From positions 1,328,001 through 1,392,000 of the forward strand of contig JAHDVF020001050.1 in the NCBI GenBank assembly GCA_022606425.2: a stretch of 64,000 nt of DNA, written 5' to 3'. Position 1 is the first letter of the stretch; each line of letters begins with the position of its first letter. Position numbers and translations under genes: made by a program. This document shows, piece after piece, positions 39,140 to 48,124 of this stretch. Under the pieces are notes generated by a model. The model was not told the origin of the DNA and searched no databases. It was given only the letters and a program-made list of their open reading frames with translations. The stretch is from Lepidostoma basale (lineage: Eukaryota > Arthropoda > Insecta > Trichoptera > Lepidostomatidae).

Positions 39140-39300
39140 ACCACATCTCGAAGGAGTAAAGTTTTTTCTTTCTCTTTTTCAATTAGGGACCATGTCTCAC
39201 AGCCATACAATAAAATATTCTATGCATAAGTTTTGACTAGTTGTTTGCGGAGCTTTATTTCTATTTTGTGGGACTCGAGGATATTTGCTTTTTAAAGTTC
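39140..39300 (-). mobile_element. LINE-B fragment
   Basis: Complement of the LINE-B region coding CETWSLIEKERKN and FEMWS (ggaccatgtctcacagccat at 39186-39205; compare 52460-52480). Divergent. Confidence 0.65.
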
Positions 39301-39359
39301 ACGTTTTTAATTTTATTACAGTAATTTAAAATTTATTATTTTCATTTAGAAACACCGTT

Positions 39360-39480
39360 ATTTTACGTCTATGTCAGCATCATAAGGTGTTGCAAACAAC
39401 TGATGAGGTCTGTAACATCTGATGATGCCAACATACGAGTAGCTATGCAAAACAACTGTCGCGACTCTCTTATATAAATT
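39360..39480. repeat. HH2 inverted pair
   Basis: Left arm (minus) tctatgtcagcatcataagg; right arm (plus) with the hammerhead at 39419. Tail gactctcttatataaatta. Confidence 0.65.
39419..39460 (+). ncRNA. Hammerhead-like motif (HH2, intact CUGAUGA)
   Basis: CUGAUGA U GCCAACAU is the unaltered HH2 first half. The second half is worn: GUAGCUAUGC, then AAAAC and ACAACUGUC. It is the only HH2 copy here that keeps the complete first core strand, and so shows what the family's ancestor looked like. Confidence 0.5.
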
Positions 39481-39489
39481 AATCAATAC

Positions 39490-40165
39490 ATTTTGATAAC
39501 TAACTAAGACAAACGAGAAAGCATGGACCGTCACACTGTTCTGTCCTGACATACGTCTCTCGACACGCGCGTCGATTTCTCTGACTCCTCACGTGGCCGA
39601 CATTCAATATCTGATTGATTTGATCGTGTCACGTTTTTTCTCAGCCTTTCTCTATTTCTAGCTCCGTTCACGTCGTTTACATATCGCACGCTTAATAGTA
39701 AACTGACCGATTATGGTTTAGGTCATAATTGAGTTAACATTAGACAGAGGCTTGTATTAACGCTATCCTTTTTTGTCACAATGTTAACGCTATCCGTTCG
39801 AACGTACGATAATCGTTCACAATGTTAACGCTATCCATTCGTACGTGTTTTTCGACTGTTTTTATTAAAACACCGAGTCATGTCAGATTGAGCAAAACTT
39901 GCTTTTTTGAGTTAAGCCAGTGTTCTATTAAGCGTGCGATATACCTTTTTCACCATTCTTTCTTCACACATTCTTTCCATGTATCCAAACCACCTTAACG
40001 TCCATTTCATTATTTTGTTCATAACACCGCATTCACTTCTTATACTTGCATTTGACACTCTAACACATACAGATTTACTACACATTCATCACATTTCTAC
40101 TGCATTCATTCTACTTACATCCTTCTTTTGCCAGTTCCATGCTTCACTTTCATACATATAGGTAC
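39490..40165 (-). mobile_element. LINE-A copy split by a MITE
   Basis: The complement carries RNVRACRE-like end, VRSQRNRRA, then at 39943 resumes with KKVYVNDVNG-side sequence (acctttttcaccattctttc) to MYESEAWNWQ at 40140. Upstream end lost. The insert 39685-39938 explains the gap. Confidence 0.8.
39685..39938. mobile_element. MITE with 14-bp terminal inverted repeats
   Basis: CGCACGCTTAATAG at 39685-39698 is the exact complement of CTATTAAGCGTGCG at 39925-39938. ATAT lies on both sides (39681-39684, 39939-39942), and removing element plus one ATAT restores the LINE-A reading cgtttacatatacctt. Inside are three copies of ttaacgctatcc (39757, 39785, 39824). No ORF. DNA transposon class not determined; a TA-target Tc1/mariner-like origin is possible. 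Confidence 0.85.
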
Positions 40166-40189
40166 ATACGTATAATAACTATGCTTAAC

Positions 40190-40262
40190 AAAGAAAAAGT
40201 TATTAATGTTGAAGTATCATAGTGTTTCGGACAATATAGTGGATTTTTCTAAATAAAATAAA
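40190..40262 (-). repeat. HH2 far end
   Basis: atgttgaagtatcatagtg, tttcggacaatatagtgga: complement-sense end of HH2 (compare 27025-27050). Confidence 0.5.
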
Positions 40263-40739
40263 CAAATTGTTTTACTAATAGTGTGATGTTTGACACGTGT
40301 TGGGTTTCTAATATAATTGTGTAGGGGACGGAGATATTGCTCGCTACTGCAGTGACTATGGCCAAGCTAAACGAAGTTACTCCCGTGAATTGGGCCACAA
40401 AGCGAGCGGTAATCCTTAAGGATTAGTTGGTCCTGTATGGAGATGAAAGTCCTGAATATGTAATGGAATGATTCTAAAACGTGAATCGCCATTTGTGGGA
40501 GATAATTATGGCTGGTACCTATTGTACATTAATTTACCCGAGTGACTTTTGAAATAAGCTCCATATCAAAATTAATATTATTTTACCTATCGATAGAACC
40601 ATTGCTACAAAAAAAAAATAGAAAAAAAATGTGGACTTGTTTTTTTGTACAATTCATAAACACAACTCCCCTAATCAATTATAAAAATGCCAAAAATGTT
40701 AAAGGCAAACAAAATATAATCATTTTTATTCTACGTTCG
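40263..40739. other. Unassigned stretch
   Basis: GC-richer at 40320-40480 (ggggacggagatattgctcg). No ORF or repeat recognised. Confidence 0.3.
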
Positions 40740-40833
40740 CCATATTTTGTGTTGTAGATGCTTTTTTTCCCTTTTTCTCTTTTATATACTTTGTATCTAC
40801 AACACTAACATTAAAAAAATTAAAAATTACATA

Positions 40834-40864
40834 GACATGTTTCGGACAACCAGTCCTTCTTCAG
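40834..40864 (-). ncRNA. Hammerhead-like ribozyme motif (HH1)
   Basis: Minus strand: CUGAAGA, extra A, stem II GGAC UGGUU GUCC, GAAAC, ACAUGU, C. The core is fully consensus. Compared with the partner at 40970 the loop differs (UGGUU against AGGUA), while the stem is unchanged. Confidence 0.7.
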
Positions 40865-40969
40865 TGAAACATATTATAAAGGTACACATTTAAAATATTA
40901 TAAAATTGTTTACAGATTATGTTAACAACTTTATACTATTTTAAATATGTATCTTTATAATATGTATCA

Positions 40970-41000
40970 CTGAAGAAGGACAGGTAGTCCGAAACATGTC
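40970..41000 (+). ncRNA. Hammerhead-like ribozyme motif (HH1)
   Basis: CUGAAGA, extra A, stem II GGAC AGGUA GUCC, GAAAC, ACAUGU, C17 at 41000. Consensus core. Stem I pairs only partly (A-U next to the core). Confidence 0.7.
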
Positions 41001-41034
41001 TATGAAATTTAATTTTTTTTAAAGAAAAATATGA

Positions 41035-41172
41035 TCAAATGATTTTACTGAAATCTCTTGATGGAAGTTCATTTTAAAAAATAAGTTGTTTTTTTAACTA
41101 CTTCCACTTTTGTCTTTATTTCGGCTCACTGTCACCAGTCTGTCGATGCCAGTGGTCCTGGCGAAAAAAATA
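41035..41172. repeat. HH3 inverted remains
   Basis: Minus-strand HH3 tail (tgattttactgaaatctctt, ctacttccacttttgtcttt) then a plus-strand half hammerhead (cagtctgtcgatgccag, cctggcgaaaaaa) at 41136-41168. Stem III is lost. Confidence 0.65.
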
Positions 41173-41189
41173 TTATTATAACATATATA

Positions 41190-41395
41190 CAAGTTCTAAA
41201 AAACTGTCAGACGTGGTGTCGTAAGAAGGGCGGAATGATGAATGTTGTTAAACATAAAGTGATCGCTTAACCCAACCAATCACAGGTCGTAAGTCCTGTA
41301 AACGCCTCAACCACCATATTCTGTTTCCCAATAAATTACATCTTCGTCTCTATTGAGATACAATCAATCCTTAAACAAAATCTGTTATTTCATTC
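41190..41395 (+). repeat. PAL repeat, single arm
   Basis: tatatacaagttctaaaaaa, gtcgtaagaagggcggaatg, cccaaccaatcacaggtc, cgtctctattgagatacaat. Same arm as 20827 and the right half of 60190-60752. Confidence 0.78.
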
Positions 41396-41404
41396 AAATT
41401 CGTT

Positions 41405-41580
41405 TTTTTTTGTTAAAGGTGATATTTATCCACCCCCCACACAATGGTCCGATGACATTCAAAAATTTCCTGGTGATCAAATGCGAATAGAGCAAGACAG
41501 CAATACTTGGAGAAGTATGCGGGAGGCCTTAGCAGTGGACGACAGCGGATGTTTACATAAGTAAGTAAGTAAGATATTGC
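41405..41580 (+). mobile_element. LINE 3' end (TAAG tail)
   Basis: The plus strand reads PPPTQWSDDIQKFPGDQMRI, EQDSNTWRSMREALAVDDSG and CLHK, a stop, then (TAAG)n. R-P-P-T-x-W-x-D-D…Q-D-x-x-x-W is a common LINE ending. Truncated. Confidence 0.6.
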
Positions 41581-41721
41581 GTAAGATTTTTTTTAGTACT
41601 CTGTTCTTAATATAAGATTTTATTTGATTTAAAAAATTACATATAATATTTAATTTGATAATTAAGATTAATTTAAAAGATATTGATAGAAATTAAATAC
41701 GAATGCTATTAGAAATAGTTT

Positions 41722-41925
41722 TTTTTTTGCAACAGGTCGTTTGAACGCAATTACTGTATCCAATATATTTTTGTTATTATTTTTATTGTCGTGACATGTG
41801 ATAGGTAGCCAATCTAGCGCTATTTTATTGTCACGTCAATTCTTCACCAGACCAAAGAGAGTGTGACAATCACACTGCCTTCGGTATGGAAGTCAGAGCT
41901 CTTACCACTGTGCCACGAAGGTCGA
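41722..41925 (-). mobile_element. SINE-T with deleted B box region
   Basis: 3' end ttgcaacaggtcgtttgaac, body gacatgtgataggtagccaa, cagaccaaagagagtgtgac, 5' end tgccacgaaggtcg. The usual cgccgggaatcgaacc stretch is missing between actgcc and ttcggt, so the B box is gone. Confidence 0.82.
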
Positions 41926-42124
41926 CGGTGCGATGTTGTCACGGTACTGAAATTAAATTGCTTAATATGTATTTGATTTTGTGTTATGTAGGTACTTCCT
42001 TCTACAATCGCGTTAAATACATATTTATTTATTTATTTGAGGTAACAAACAGTGATTACAGAACATAAATAAAACACATAGAAACAATAAAATAAAGCCA
42101 ATAAAGTTAATCGAAATTATGTTA

Positions 42125-42345
42125 AACTAGATTCAAACAAGCGAATTACAATCTTCTCTTCTCTGGTCTCAATCTAATGATTGGTCTGCAGTAGGCGACG
42201 CATCTCCTCTTCCACTCCGCTCGGTCCTCAGCAACCCTCTTCAACTCCGCATAAGAGGTGCAGCCCATAATTCGGCAAATCTGGTCTAGGTTCTCCTGGT
42301 GAGGTCGTCCTCTGCCAATCGATCCCTCGACCATTCCCTTTAATA
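42125..42345 (-). mobile_element. LINE-B C-terminal end
   Basis: The minus-strand frame 42146-42334 reads MVEGSIGRGRPHQENLDQIC, RIMGCTSYAELKRVAEDRAE, WKRRCVAYCRPIIRLRPEKR: the complete C-terminus of the copy that is scrambled at 7140-7345. Short LINE-A scraps (catacatcgtgtcatgcac, twice) follow to 42415. Confidence 0.78.
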
Positions 42346-42415
42346 CATCGTGTCATGCAACTTTTTCCTCAACATTTTCCTCAACATTCATACATCGTGT
42401 CATGCACACAAATAT

Positions 42416-42690
42416 TATATAACAACTAACATAAGACTAAATATACAAGAAAAATAAAGTAAATAAATAATGGTCTCGTTCACGCCGAAAAGTTGCTGCG
42501 ATCATTTTTTTTAATTTCGCTCGTTTCAATGGAAAACATCAATGTCTCTTAAATATGCATGTATGATTGTTTTATGACACTGTGAATTAAATGATTTTTT
42601 GTGTTGAATTCACATTGATAATCTGATTTTCAATTTCTCAAATATACTCGTATATTTTTTTCCTTTGAAATATCGATAAAAAGATAATCA
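42416..42690. other. Unassigned AT-rich stretch
   Basis: No feature recognised. Confidence 0.2.
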
Positions 42691-42807
42691 ATTAATGAAA
42701 TAGTCCATTGTTTTGGCCGAAACACTATGGTACTTCAACATTATTACTGTTAAATTTATAACACTGTTATAATATCACAATTTCTTTTTATTCACTGAGA
42801 GTGTCGC

Positions 42808-42843
42808 GACAGCTGTTTCGCCAATCGATATTGGCATCATTAG
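42808..42843 (-). ncRNA. Hammerhead-like ribozyme motif (HH2)
   Basis: Minus strand: CUAAUGA (G5 to A), U, stem II GCCAA UAUCGA UUGGC, GAAAC, self-complementary ACAGCUGU, C. Outer stem I UGU/ACA. One core substitution. Confidence 0.6.
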
Positions 42844-42888
42844 GTGTTACAATATACTATTACTAGTAAACAAAGTTTATTGTTACAC

Positions 42889-42925
42889 CTGAAGCTGCCA
42901 ACATCGGTTGGGTGAAACAGCTGTC
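42889..42925 (+). ncRNA. Hammerhead-like ribozyme motif (HH2)
   Basis: CUGAAGC (A9 to C), U, stem II GCCAA CAUCGG UUGGG, then UGAAAC and ACAGCUGU, C17 at 42925. Differs from its inverted partner at core positions, so the two arms have diverged independently. Confidence 0.6.
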
Positions 42926-42995
42926 GCGACACTCTCAGTGAATAAATAAAAAATTGTGATATTATAACAGGGTTTTAAATTTCAACAGTAATAAA

Positions 42996-43307
42996 TAATG
43001 AAATGTTGTTGTGTGTTAGTTTTAAATCTATATTTTTACTACCTGTATTTTCTGAATTTTATAGAATTATTGTTGTAATTGGGGACGTCCTGAGTTTTGA
43101 ATCACACTCCTAAGACGCCAGCAAGGAAGGCGATTTGTCAATTTTTGCCGTTTTGTCAATGGGCCTACTCAGTGCCATTTTAGAGCTGTATTACCCGGGA
43201 TACCCGGGATAATGTCTAAATCTAGTCGGGTTCAATTTTATGTACGATTGTTGATTATATTGTTACCAATAATTGACTGAAAACGGTCAAAAATAAAAGG
43301 AAAATAA
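42996..43307. other. Unassigned stretch
   Basis: Contains tacccgggatacccgggat (43191-43209), a small direct repeat, and otherwise unrecognised mixed sequence. Confidence 0.25.
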
Positions 43308-43715
43308 AACTAACTAACTAACCATCACGCCGTCTCACCGAAGGGGTAGGCAGAAATAATGGACTGCCACACTTTTCTTTCCTGAAATATTTCTCTCGCT
43401 TCCTCAACATTCATATTTATTTCTCTGACTCCTCAGGTGGCCGACATTCAATATTTGATTTATTTGATCGTGCCACGTTTTCCTTGGTCTTTTTATATTT
43501 CTGGTTCCATTTATATCGTTAACATATAATTTTTTACAATTCTATCTTCATTCATTCTTTCCATATGTCCAAATCATCTTAATGATCCATTCATTATTTT
43601 GTTCATAACACCATCATTCGCACCGCATTCACTTCTTATATAATCATTCTACACTCTATCGTACACAGAGTATCCACACATTCATCTAAGAGATCTCATT
43701 TCTACTGGGAAAGGG
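43308..43715 (-). mobile_element. LINE-A C-terminal fragment
   Basis: (TTAG)n tail complement at 43310-43322, then the complement of YPFGETA, a deletion in RACMTRCM, GRPRKTWHDQINQILNVGH and MRSLR at 43700. No open frame. Confidence 0.8.
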
Positions 43716-44061
43716 AAAAAAAACTAATTACGTTACAAATGAGTGATTGGTCTTTTATCGATAAATTTTAATAACCAGTATATACTAATTATGAATTATA
43801 CAAAAACTCTAAGAATGATTGTCTCAAAGATACGCCTATTATAAAATTCACTGCACGCCATTGGTAAGATAATAGTTTTCACTAACTTTTTTATGGACTT
43901 AAAAGACTAAAGTTTTAAAATGGATCTGCGGTTTATAGGACGAGTTGGCTATTCTTAAAGTTTTATTCCTGTGGGGAGATTTTTATTATCTGGATCCACA
44001 GTTTTAAACAATGAATCTAAATATAGGCTTTTGGTGCTTAATACTATAAAACGACCTTTGA
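43716..44061. other. Unassigned AT-rich stretch
   Basis: It carries no repeat or ORF that I recognise. It ends at a SINE-T. Confidence 0.25.
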
Positions 44062-44237
44062 CGACCTTCGTGGCTGAGTGGTTAGTGCATTGACTGTCAC
44101 CACGAAGGTTGCGGGTTCGATTCCCGGCGAGGGTAGTGTGATTGTCACACTGTCTTTTGATCTGGTACAGAATTCAAGTGACAATAAAATGGCGATAGAT
44201 TAGCTATCTATCACATGTCACGAGAATCAATATGATA
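44062..44237 (+). mobile_element. SINE-T, 5' part, split by LINE-J
   Basis: gaccttcgtggctgagtgg (A box TGGCTGAGTGG) and B box GGTTCGATTCC near 44115-44125, body to gagaatcaatatgata. The sequence then enters LINE-J and the SINE resumes at 48125 with atgatagctataatac. Both promoter boxes look intact. Confidence 0.88.
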
Positions 44238-44249
44238 TGATCCGTAAAT

Positions 44250-45116
44250 ATGCTCTGTGAGATAAAATCACTCCACTTAAAAGTGGACTTAATTAACTCC
44301 GCAGTGGCCATACTGTTACAAAAAATGAGTAAATGTGTATGTGGAGGACGGATGAATGGCTTGCCCTCAGCCGAGGATCCACCGAGCAATCAAGTTGCAT
44401 CTCTTCTGTCCGTCTCCGCTCCGCCTACTGCTGTAACAGTATCTCCCACTTGCCCAGCGCCCCCTGTGGCGTCTGTCATCGCTCCTGGTCGCACTCGGGC
44501 TCCTGCTGTGGTCCCAGTCCCTGCTCCTAGGCTGTACTCGACTGCAGCAGCGGTTGGCCAACCGAGAAGAATGATGACGAGGTCCCTTACGGCTGGTGTG
44601 CTGAGAGGGACGGGGGACATATCTACTACCATTGTGTCTGCCGGTTCCAGTAAGCGGAAGGCCAACTCCCAGCGCTCCTCTCCAGAAACGTGCCCTTCTG
44701 AGCCCAACCAGGACCAGCCATCGGAGACCCTGGAATCCACGGAAACGGCCTCGACACCTGCGACTGTGGCGGAAGATTGGAAAGTGGCGAAGGGAACCCG
44801 CAGAGGTCGTGTGGTGCGCGGTAAACTTCGCAGTGATGACGTTTCAGTAAACAAAAAAATGACATTTTATCACCTCTACCCCCTGCACAAGGATACCACA
44901 GCAGATGACCTTATCAAATACCTTACCTCGATTGTCAGTACGGCCGCATTCAAGGTCTTCAAAATCAAGTCGAGGGGAGATTATGCCTCGTTCAAATTGG
45001 GTATACCTTCAGAAATTGTTGGTGAAGTTTTAAAGCCCTGTCATTGGCCACGTCATTCATATGTTAAGGAATGGGATAATAGGGTGGTAACTCCGCACTT
45101 GCCTAAAGTCAAATGA
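44250..45116 (+). CDS. LINE-J ORF1 protein
   Basis: 288 residues. The first ATG gives MLCEIKSL; a second in-frame ATG at 44325 gives MSKCVCGGRM and could be the real start. Residues 45-120 are rich in Pro, Ala, Val and Ser (low complexity), 130-190 are Ser/Thr/Glu-rich with basic KRK, and about 205-285 form a folded-looking block TFYHLYPLHKDTTADDLIKY, FKVFKIKSRGDYASFKLGI, CHWPRHSYVKEWDNR. ORF1 proteins of LINEs bind their own RNA; this terminal block resembles those of CR1/Jockey-type elements by eye. It ends in TGA at 45114-45116, followed directly by CTAG and an open frame. Confidence 0.8.
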   Translation: MLCEIKSLHLKVDLINSAVAILLQKMSKCVCGGRMNGLPSAEDPPSNQVASLLSVSAPPTAVTVSPTCPAPPVASVIAPGRTRAPAVVPVPAPRLYSTAAAVGQPRRMMTRSLTAGVLRGTGDISTTIVSAGSSKRKANSQRSSPETCPSEPNQDQPSETLESTETASTPATVAEDWKVAKGTRRGRVVRGKLRSDDVSVNKKMTFYHLYPLHKDTTADDLIKYLTSIVSTAAFKVFKIKSRGDYASFKLGIPSEIVGEVLKPCHWPRHSYVKEWDNRVVTPHLPKVK

Positions 45117-45120
45117 CTAG
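45114..45120 (+). promoter_or_regulatory. UGA CUAG stop-codon readthrough context
   Basis: The only stop between ORF1 and ORF2 is TGA followed by CTAG. UGA CUAG is an established efficient readthrough context in animal mRNAs. The frame is open on both sides, and ORF2 has no in-frame ATG before position 45408, which lies inside the endonuclease domain. The simplest reading is that ORF2 is made as an ORF1-ORF2 fusion by readthrough. Confidence 0.65.
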
Positions 45121-47987
45121 ACACAAGCGAGGCCAGTATTGTTCCCCCTGTTTCTTGTTCCTCTTCATTAAAATGTTTTTATCAAAACGCACGAGGGTTA
45201 AATACCAAATGCACCGAGTTTTACAATGAGGTAGCAGGATGTGATTTTGATATAATATGTTTGACCGAGACGTGGCTTAGTGATAGCGTTTTGAGCTCGG
45301 AACTATTCACGTCGGATTTTATTGTGTTTAGGAGAGATCGCGCGTCCTCTTGTAGTGCTCACAGGCAGGGTGGGGGGTGTTTGTTGGCCGTGAGACACGG
45401 ACAATCTATGGATATCCAGAGATTTTCTATGTTGGAAACGGTCAATGAAGATCTTTGGCTTAAGCTCACATATAGAGGTACGATAGTTTACATATGCGTA
45501 ATATATTTTCCTCCTCAGAGTTCTTTAGAGTCTTATAGATTATTTTTTAATAAGATTCTTTGTAATCTGCTAATAATTGGGGATAAGCGTGTCATTTTAC
45601 TGGGCGATTTTAATTTGTACTCGGCGCAGAGCAGGGATGTCGATGAGGAGATCTCATTTATGTGTTCGGTGCTGGGACTCGTCCAGTGCAATGGCATTCT
45701 GAATACCAAACAAAGAATACTTGATTTAATATTTTCGACAGTTCCGGTATCCGTTTCTCGAGGCGAATCTCCCCTCACGAAAGAGGACTCTTACCATCCT
45801 GCTTTAAATTTCGACTTGATTATAGAGACTTCAAGACCACATTCTAGGGTCCCTACTGCGGACACGGTATCATGGAGGGGCTGGAATTTTTCCAATGGTG
45901 ATTTCAGTTTCCTCTATGATGCACTTTTTCAGGCAAACTGGGATCAACTTCGCTCTATAACAGACGTGAATGAGGCCGTACAAGTTTTTTATGACATTGT
46001 GTATTCTTGTTTTGATGATTGCTTCCCTAGGAAACCCCCGGCTACCACTAATAGACGATATCCGAGGTGGTTCACTCGAGATATTATCAGTGACATCAGA
46101 ATGAAACATAGTTACCACAAAAAGTGGAAGTCTTCTGGTAATTCACATTACTACACTCTCTTTAGTAGTCTTCGAGCTACGGTAAAATGTAAAATGAGAT
46201 CTTCTTTCAAATCATATATATCCAACATTGGAGCCGATATCTTGAGAAATCCCAATGATTTTTGGAAATATATAGACTCCAAACGCCATGATGGTGGTGT
46301 TATTGATACAATGACGTGGCAAGGTCAAGAGGTTCACAATAGAGAAGTCGTGAATGCGTTCGCTGAACATTTTAAATCTGTGTTCAGTACTCCATCAAAT
46401 GAGGCAGTCCATGCTGATTCGCAGAATACGACTCAGGGCGCTCAAGATATTTCCATAGATTTTTTCAGTGAATGTGAAGTCTTCAAGGCTATTAATCAAC
46501 TCAAAAACACGAATTCATTAGGTCCAGATTTTGTTCCAACCTTTATATTAAAAGGTTGCAACCACATTTTCAAAAAACCACTGTCCATTATATTTAATCG
46601 ATCGCTACAAACGGGTGTCTTTCCGGAACTTTGGAAGATTTCTAAAATCTCTCCAGTTTTCAAGAAGGGCACAAAATCATGTGTTGAAAATTATCGACCA
46701 GTAGCAATTTTATCTACACCTGCGAAGGTATTTGAGGCGTTAATACATCGTTTTATTAACCCAAAGATAGAACCATTCATAATTAATGAACAGCATGGAT
46801 TCAGATCAGGGCGTTCAACCATTACAAATTTGATGGTATTTACGAACTTTGTCACTAAGTGCCTTGATAAAGGTGCACAAGTCGACTGCTCGTATAGCGA
46901 TTTTTCAAAAGCGTTTGATAAGGTGGACCACCAACTTTTGCTTCGAAAGCTTCAAAGGATTGGCTTTAGTGACAATCTGCTCAAGCTTTTCTCTAGCTAT
47001 CTAACATCTCGAAAACAATATGTGTCATATGGACTTTTTCAGTCTTCGGCCTTTCACACCTCATCAGGGGTGCCACAAGGATCTAATTTAGGACCATTGC
47101 TTTTCACGATATTCATAAATGATATTTCTAACGAAATAAAGTTTTCAAATTTTTTATTATTTGCTGATGACATAAAAGTTTTCTCTGAAATAGAGAATCC
47201 CTCAGATTGCTTGAAGCTTCAGTGTGACATTCAGAGCATAACCCAATGGAGTAAACGTAATAAATTATTCTTCAACGTCTCCAAGTGCTTTGTTATGTCA
47301 TACACACGGGCATCGAAAACATTATACTTTCGCTATCTTATGGATGGGGTACAGCTTGAAAGAGCTTCTACATCCAGAGATCTCGGTGTTCTGTTCGATG
47401 CTCAATTATCGTTCAATCTTCACATAGTTGCTCTATGTAATAGTTCCATTAAAATGCTTGGATTTGTTTTCAGGAATGCCAAGATATTTTCGAACACACA
47501 GGTACTTAGGGTGTTGTATAATTCCCTGGTAAGAAGTCGGCTGGAATATAGTTCCGTTATTTGGTCACCGCCTGGGATCCGATATTCTCTGATGGTGGAG
47601 CGAGTGCAGAAAAAATTTCTGCGCTTTCTTTACCTCAGGGAGCGCGGTTATTACCCGTGGCTCTTTCCGACTGAATTCTTGCTAGGTATGCTAAGCTACC
47701 AATCATTGGAGAGAAGGAGGAACATTCACTTGGGAGTTCACTTCTTTCAGCTGATTGGCGGCCGTATACAGAACTCGGATGTCCTGAGTGATGTAGGTCT
47801 ATTTGTCCCTGATAATTACCTTCGTCAAAGACAGCACAGATTGTTTTATTTGCCACGCTGCAGAACCAACCTGCCAATGGTAATGCCTGTGGGTAGGGCA
47901 ATCTTATTGCTTAATCGGATCGCCTCGGAGGTCGACATATTTCGTGATAGTGTGAGTTGCCTCAGGGATGCAATATCAATGTTATGA
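45117..47987 (+). CDS. LINE-J ORF2: endonuclease and reverse transcriptase
   Basis: About 956 residues if read from the codon after the TGA. N-terminal apurinic-type endonuclease: FYQNARGLNTK (residues 21-31), LTETWLSD, LLGDFNL (near 45600), DLIFST, and SYHPAL in place of the SDH active-site block. Reverse transcriptase: NYRPVAIL, NEQHGFRSGRST, SDFSKAFDKVDH (first catalytic Asp), SSGVPQGSNLGPLLF, and the active site FADD at 47160-47171. C-terminus VQKKFLRFL … CRTNLP … LLNRIASEVDIF. No internal stop. The protein nicks target DNA and copies its own RNA there. FADD and the C-terminal type point to the CR1/Jockey group; exact clade not determined. Confidence 0.88.
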   Translation, partial: LDTSEASIVPPVSCSSSLKCFYQNARGLNTKCTEFYNEVAGCDFDIICLTETWLSDSVLSSELFTSDFIVFRRDRASSCSAHRQGGGCLLAVRHGQSMDIQRFSMLETVNEDLWLKLTYRGTIVYICVIYFPPQSSLESYRLFFNKILCNLLIIGDKRVILLGDFNLYSAQSRDVDEEISFMCSVLGLVQCNGILNTKQRILDLIFSTVPVSVSRGESPLTKEDSYHPALNFDLIIETSRPHSRVPTADTVSWRGWNFSNGDFSFLYDALFQANWDQLRSITDVNEAVQVFYDIVYSCFDDCFPRKPPATTNRRYPRWFTRDIISDIRMKHSYHKKWKSSGNSHYYTLFSSLRATVKCKMRSSFKSYISNIGADILRNPNDFWKYIDSKRHDGGVIDTMTWQGQEVHNREVVNAFAEHFKSVFSTPSNEAVHADSQNTTQGAQDISIDFFSECEVFKAINQLKNTNSLGPDFVPTFILKGCNHIFKKPLSIIFNRSLQTGVFPELWKISKISPVFKKGTKSCVENYRPVAILSTPAKVFEALIHRFINPKIEPFIINEQHGFRSGRSTITNLMVFTNFVTKCLDKGAQVDCSYSDFSKAFDKVDHQLLLRKLQRIGFSDNLLKLFSSYLTSRKQYVSYGLFQSSAFHTSSGVPQGSNLGPLLFTIFINDISNEIKFSNFLLFADDIKVFSEIENPSDCLKLQCDIQSITQWSKRNKLFFNVSKCFVMSYTRASKTLYFRYLMDGVQLERASTSRDLGVLFDAQLSFNLHIVALCNSSIKMLGFVFRNAKIFSNTQVLRVLYNSLVRSRLEYSSVIWSPPGIRYSLMVERVQKKFLRFLYLRERGYYPWLFPTEFLLGMLSYQSLERRRNIHLGVHFFQLIGGRIQNSDVLSDVGLFVPDNYLRQRQHRLFYLPRCRTNLPMVMPVGRAILLLNRIASEVDIFRDSVSCLRDAISML

Positions 47988-48124
47988 TTTTTTCTTACTC
48001 TTAAGCTTAATTTTTATTTTTTTTAATGCTTCTCTGTTTATAATGTAATTGCAAATGATTTGGAATTGTATGTCTGTAATGTTTGTGATTATTAGCAAAA
48101 TAAATGAAATGAAAAAAAAATGAA

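Larger units (their letters stand above)
40735..41015. repeat. HH1 inverted pair, both ribozyme motifs complete
   Basis: The minus-strand arm runs from the far end (tacgttcgccatattttgtg, 40731-40750) to its hammerhead at 40834-40864; the plus-strand arm carries a second complete hammerhead at 40970-41000. The two are separated by 105 bases that are themselves partly complementary (cattataaaggtac, aaaatatt…). Confidence 0.8.
42690..42995. repeat. HH2 inverted pair, near complete
   Basis: The minus arm runs from the far end (attgttttggccgaaacact, 42709-42728) through aatatcacaatttc to the hammerhead 42808-42843. The plus arm carries the hammerhead 42889-42925 and tail gcgacactctcagtgaataa, attgtgatattataacagg. 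The best whole copy of HH2, which defines its length as about 150-190 bases. Confidence 0.82.
44238..48124 (+). mobile_element. LINE-J, nearly intact non-LTR retrotransposon
   Basis: A 3.9-kb insertion inside a SINE-T. ATGATA on both sides (44232-44237, 48125-48130) is the likely target duplication. It contains ORF1 and ORF2 in one frame, separated by a single stop codon, and a T-rich 3' UTR ending in aataaatgaaatgaaaaaaa. Intact frames, a retained 3' end and a visible target duplication indicate a young copy. The 5' end may be slightly truncated because the first ATG sits only 12 bases in. Confidence 0.9.

Noticed and set aside
44390..44865. Long minus-strand and alternative-frame ORFs over LINE-J ORF1
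   Set aside because: They arise from the GC-rich, low-complexity coding sequence of ORF1 on the plus strand and show no independent family likeness.
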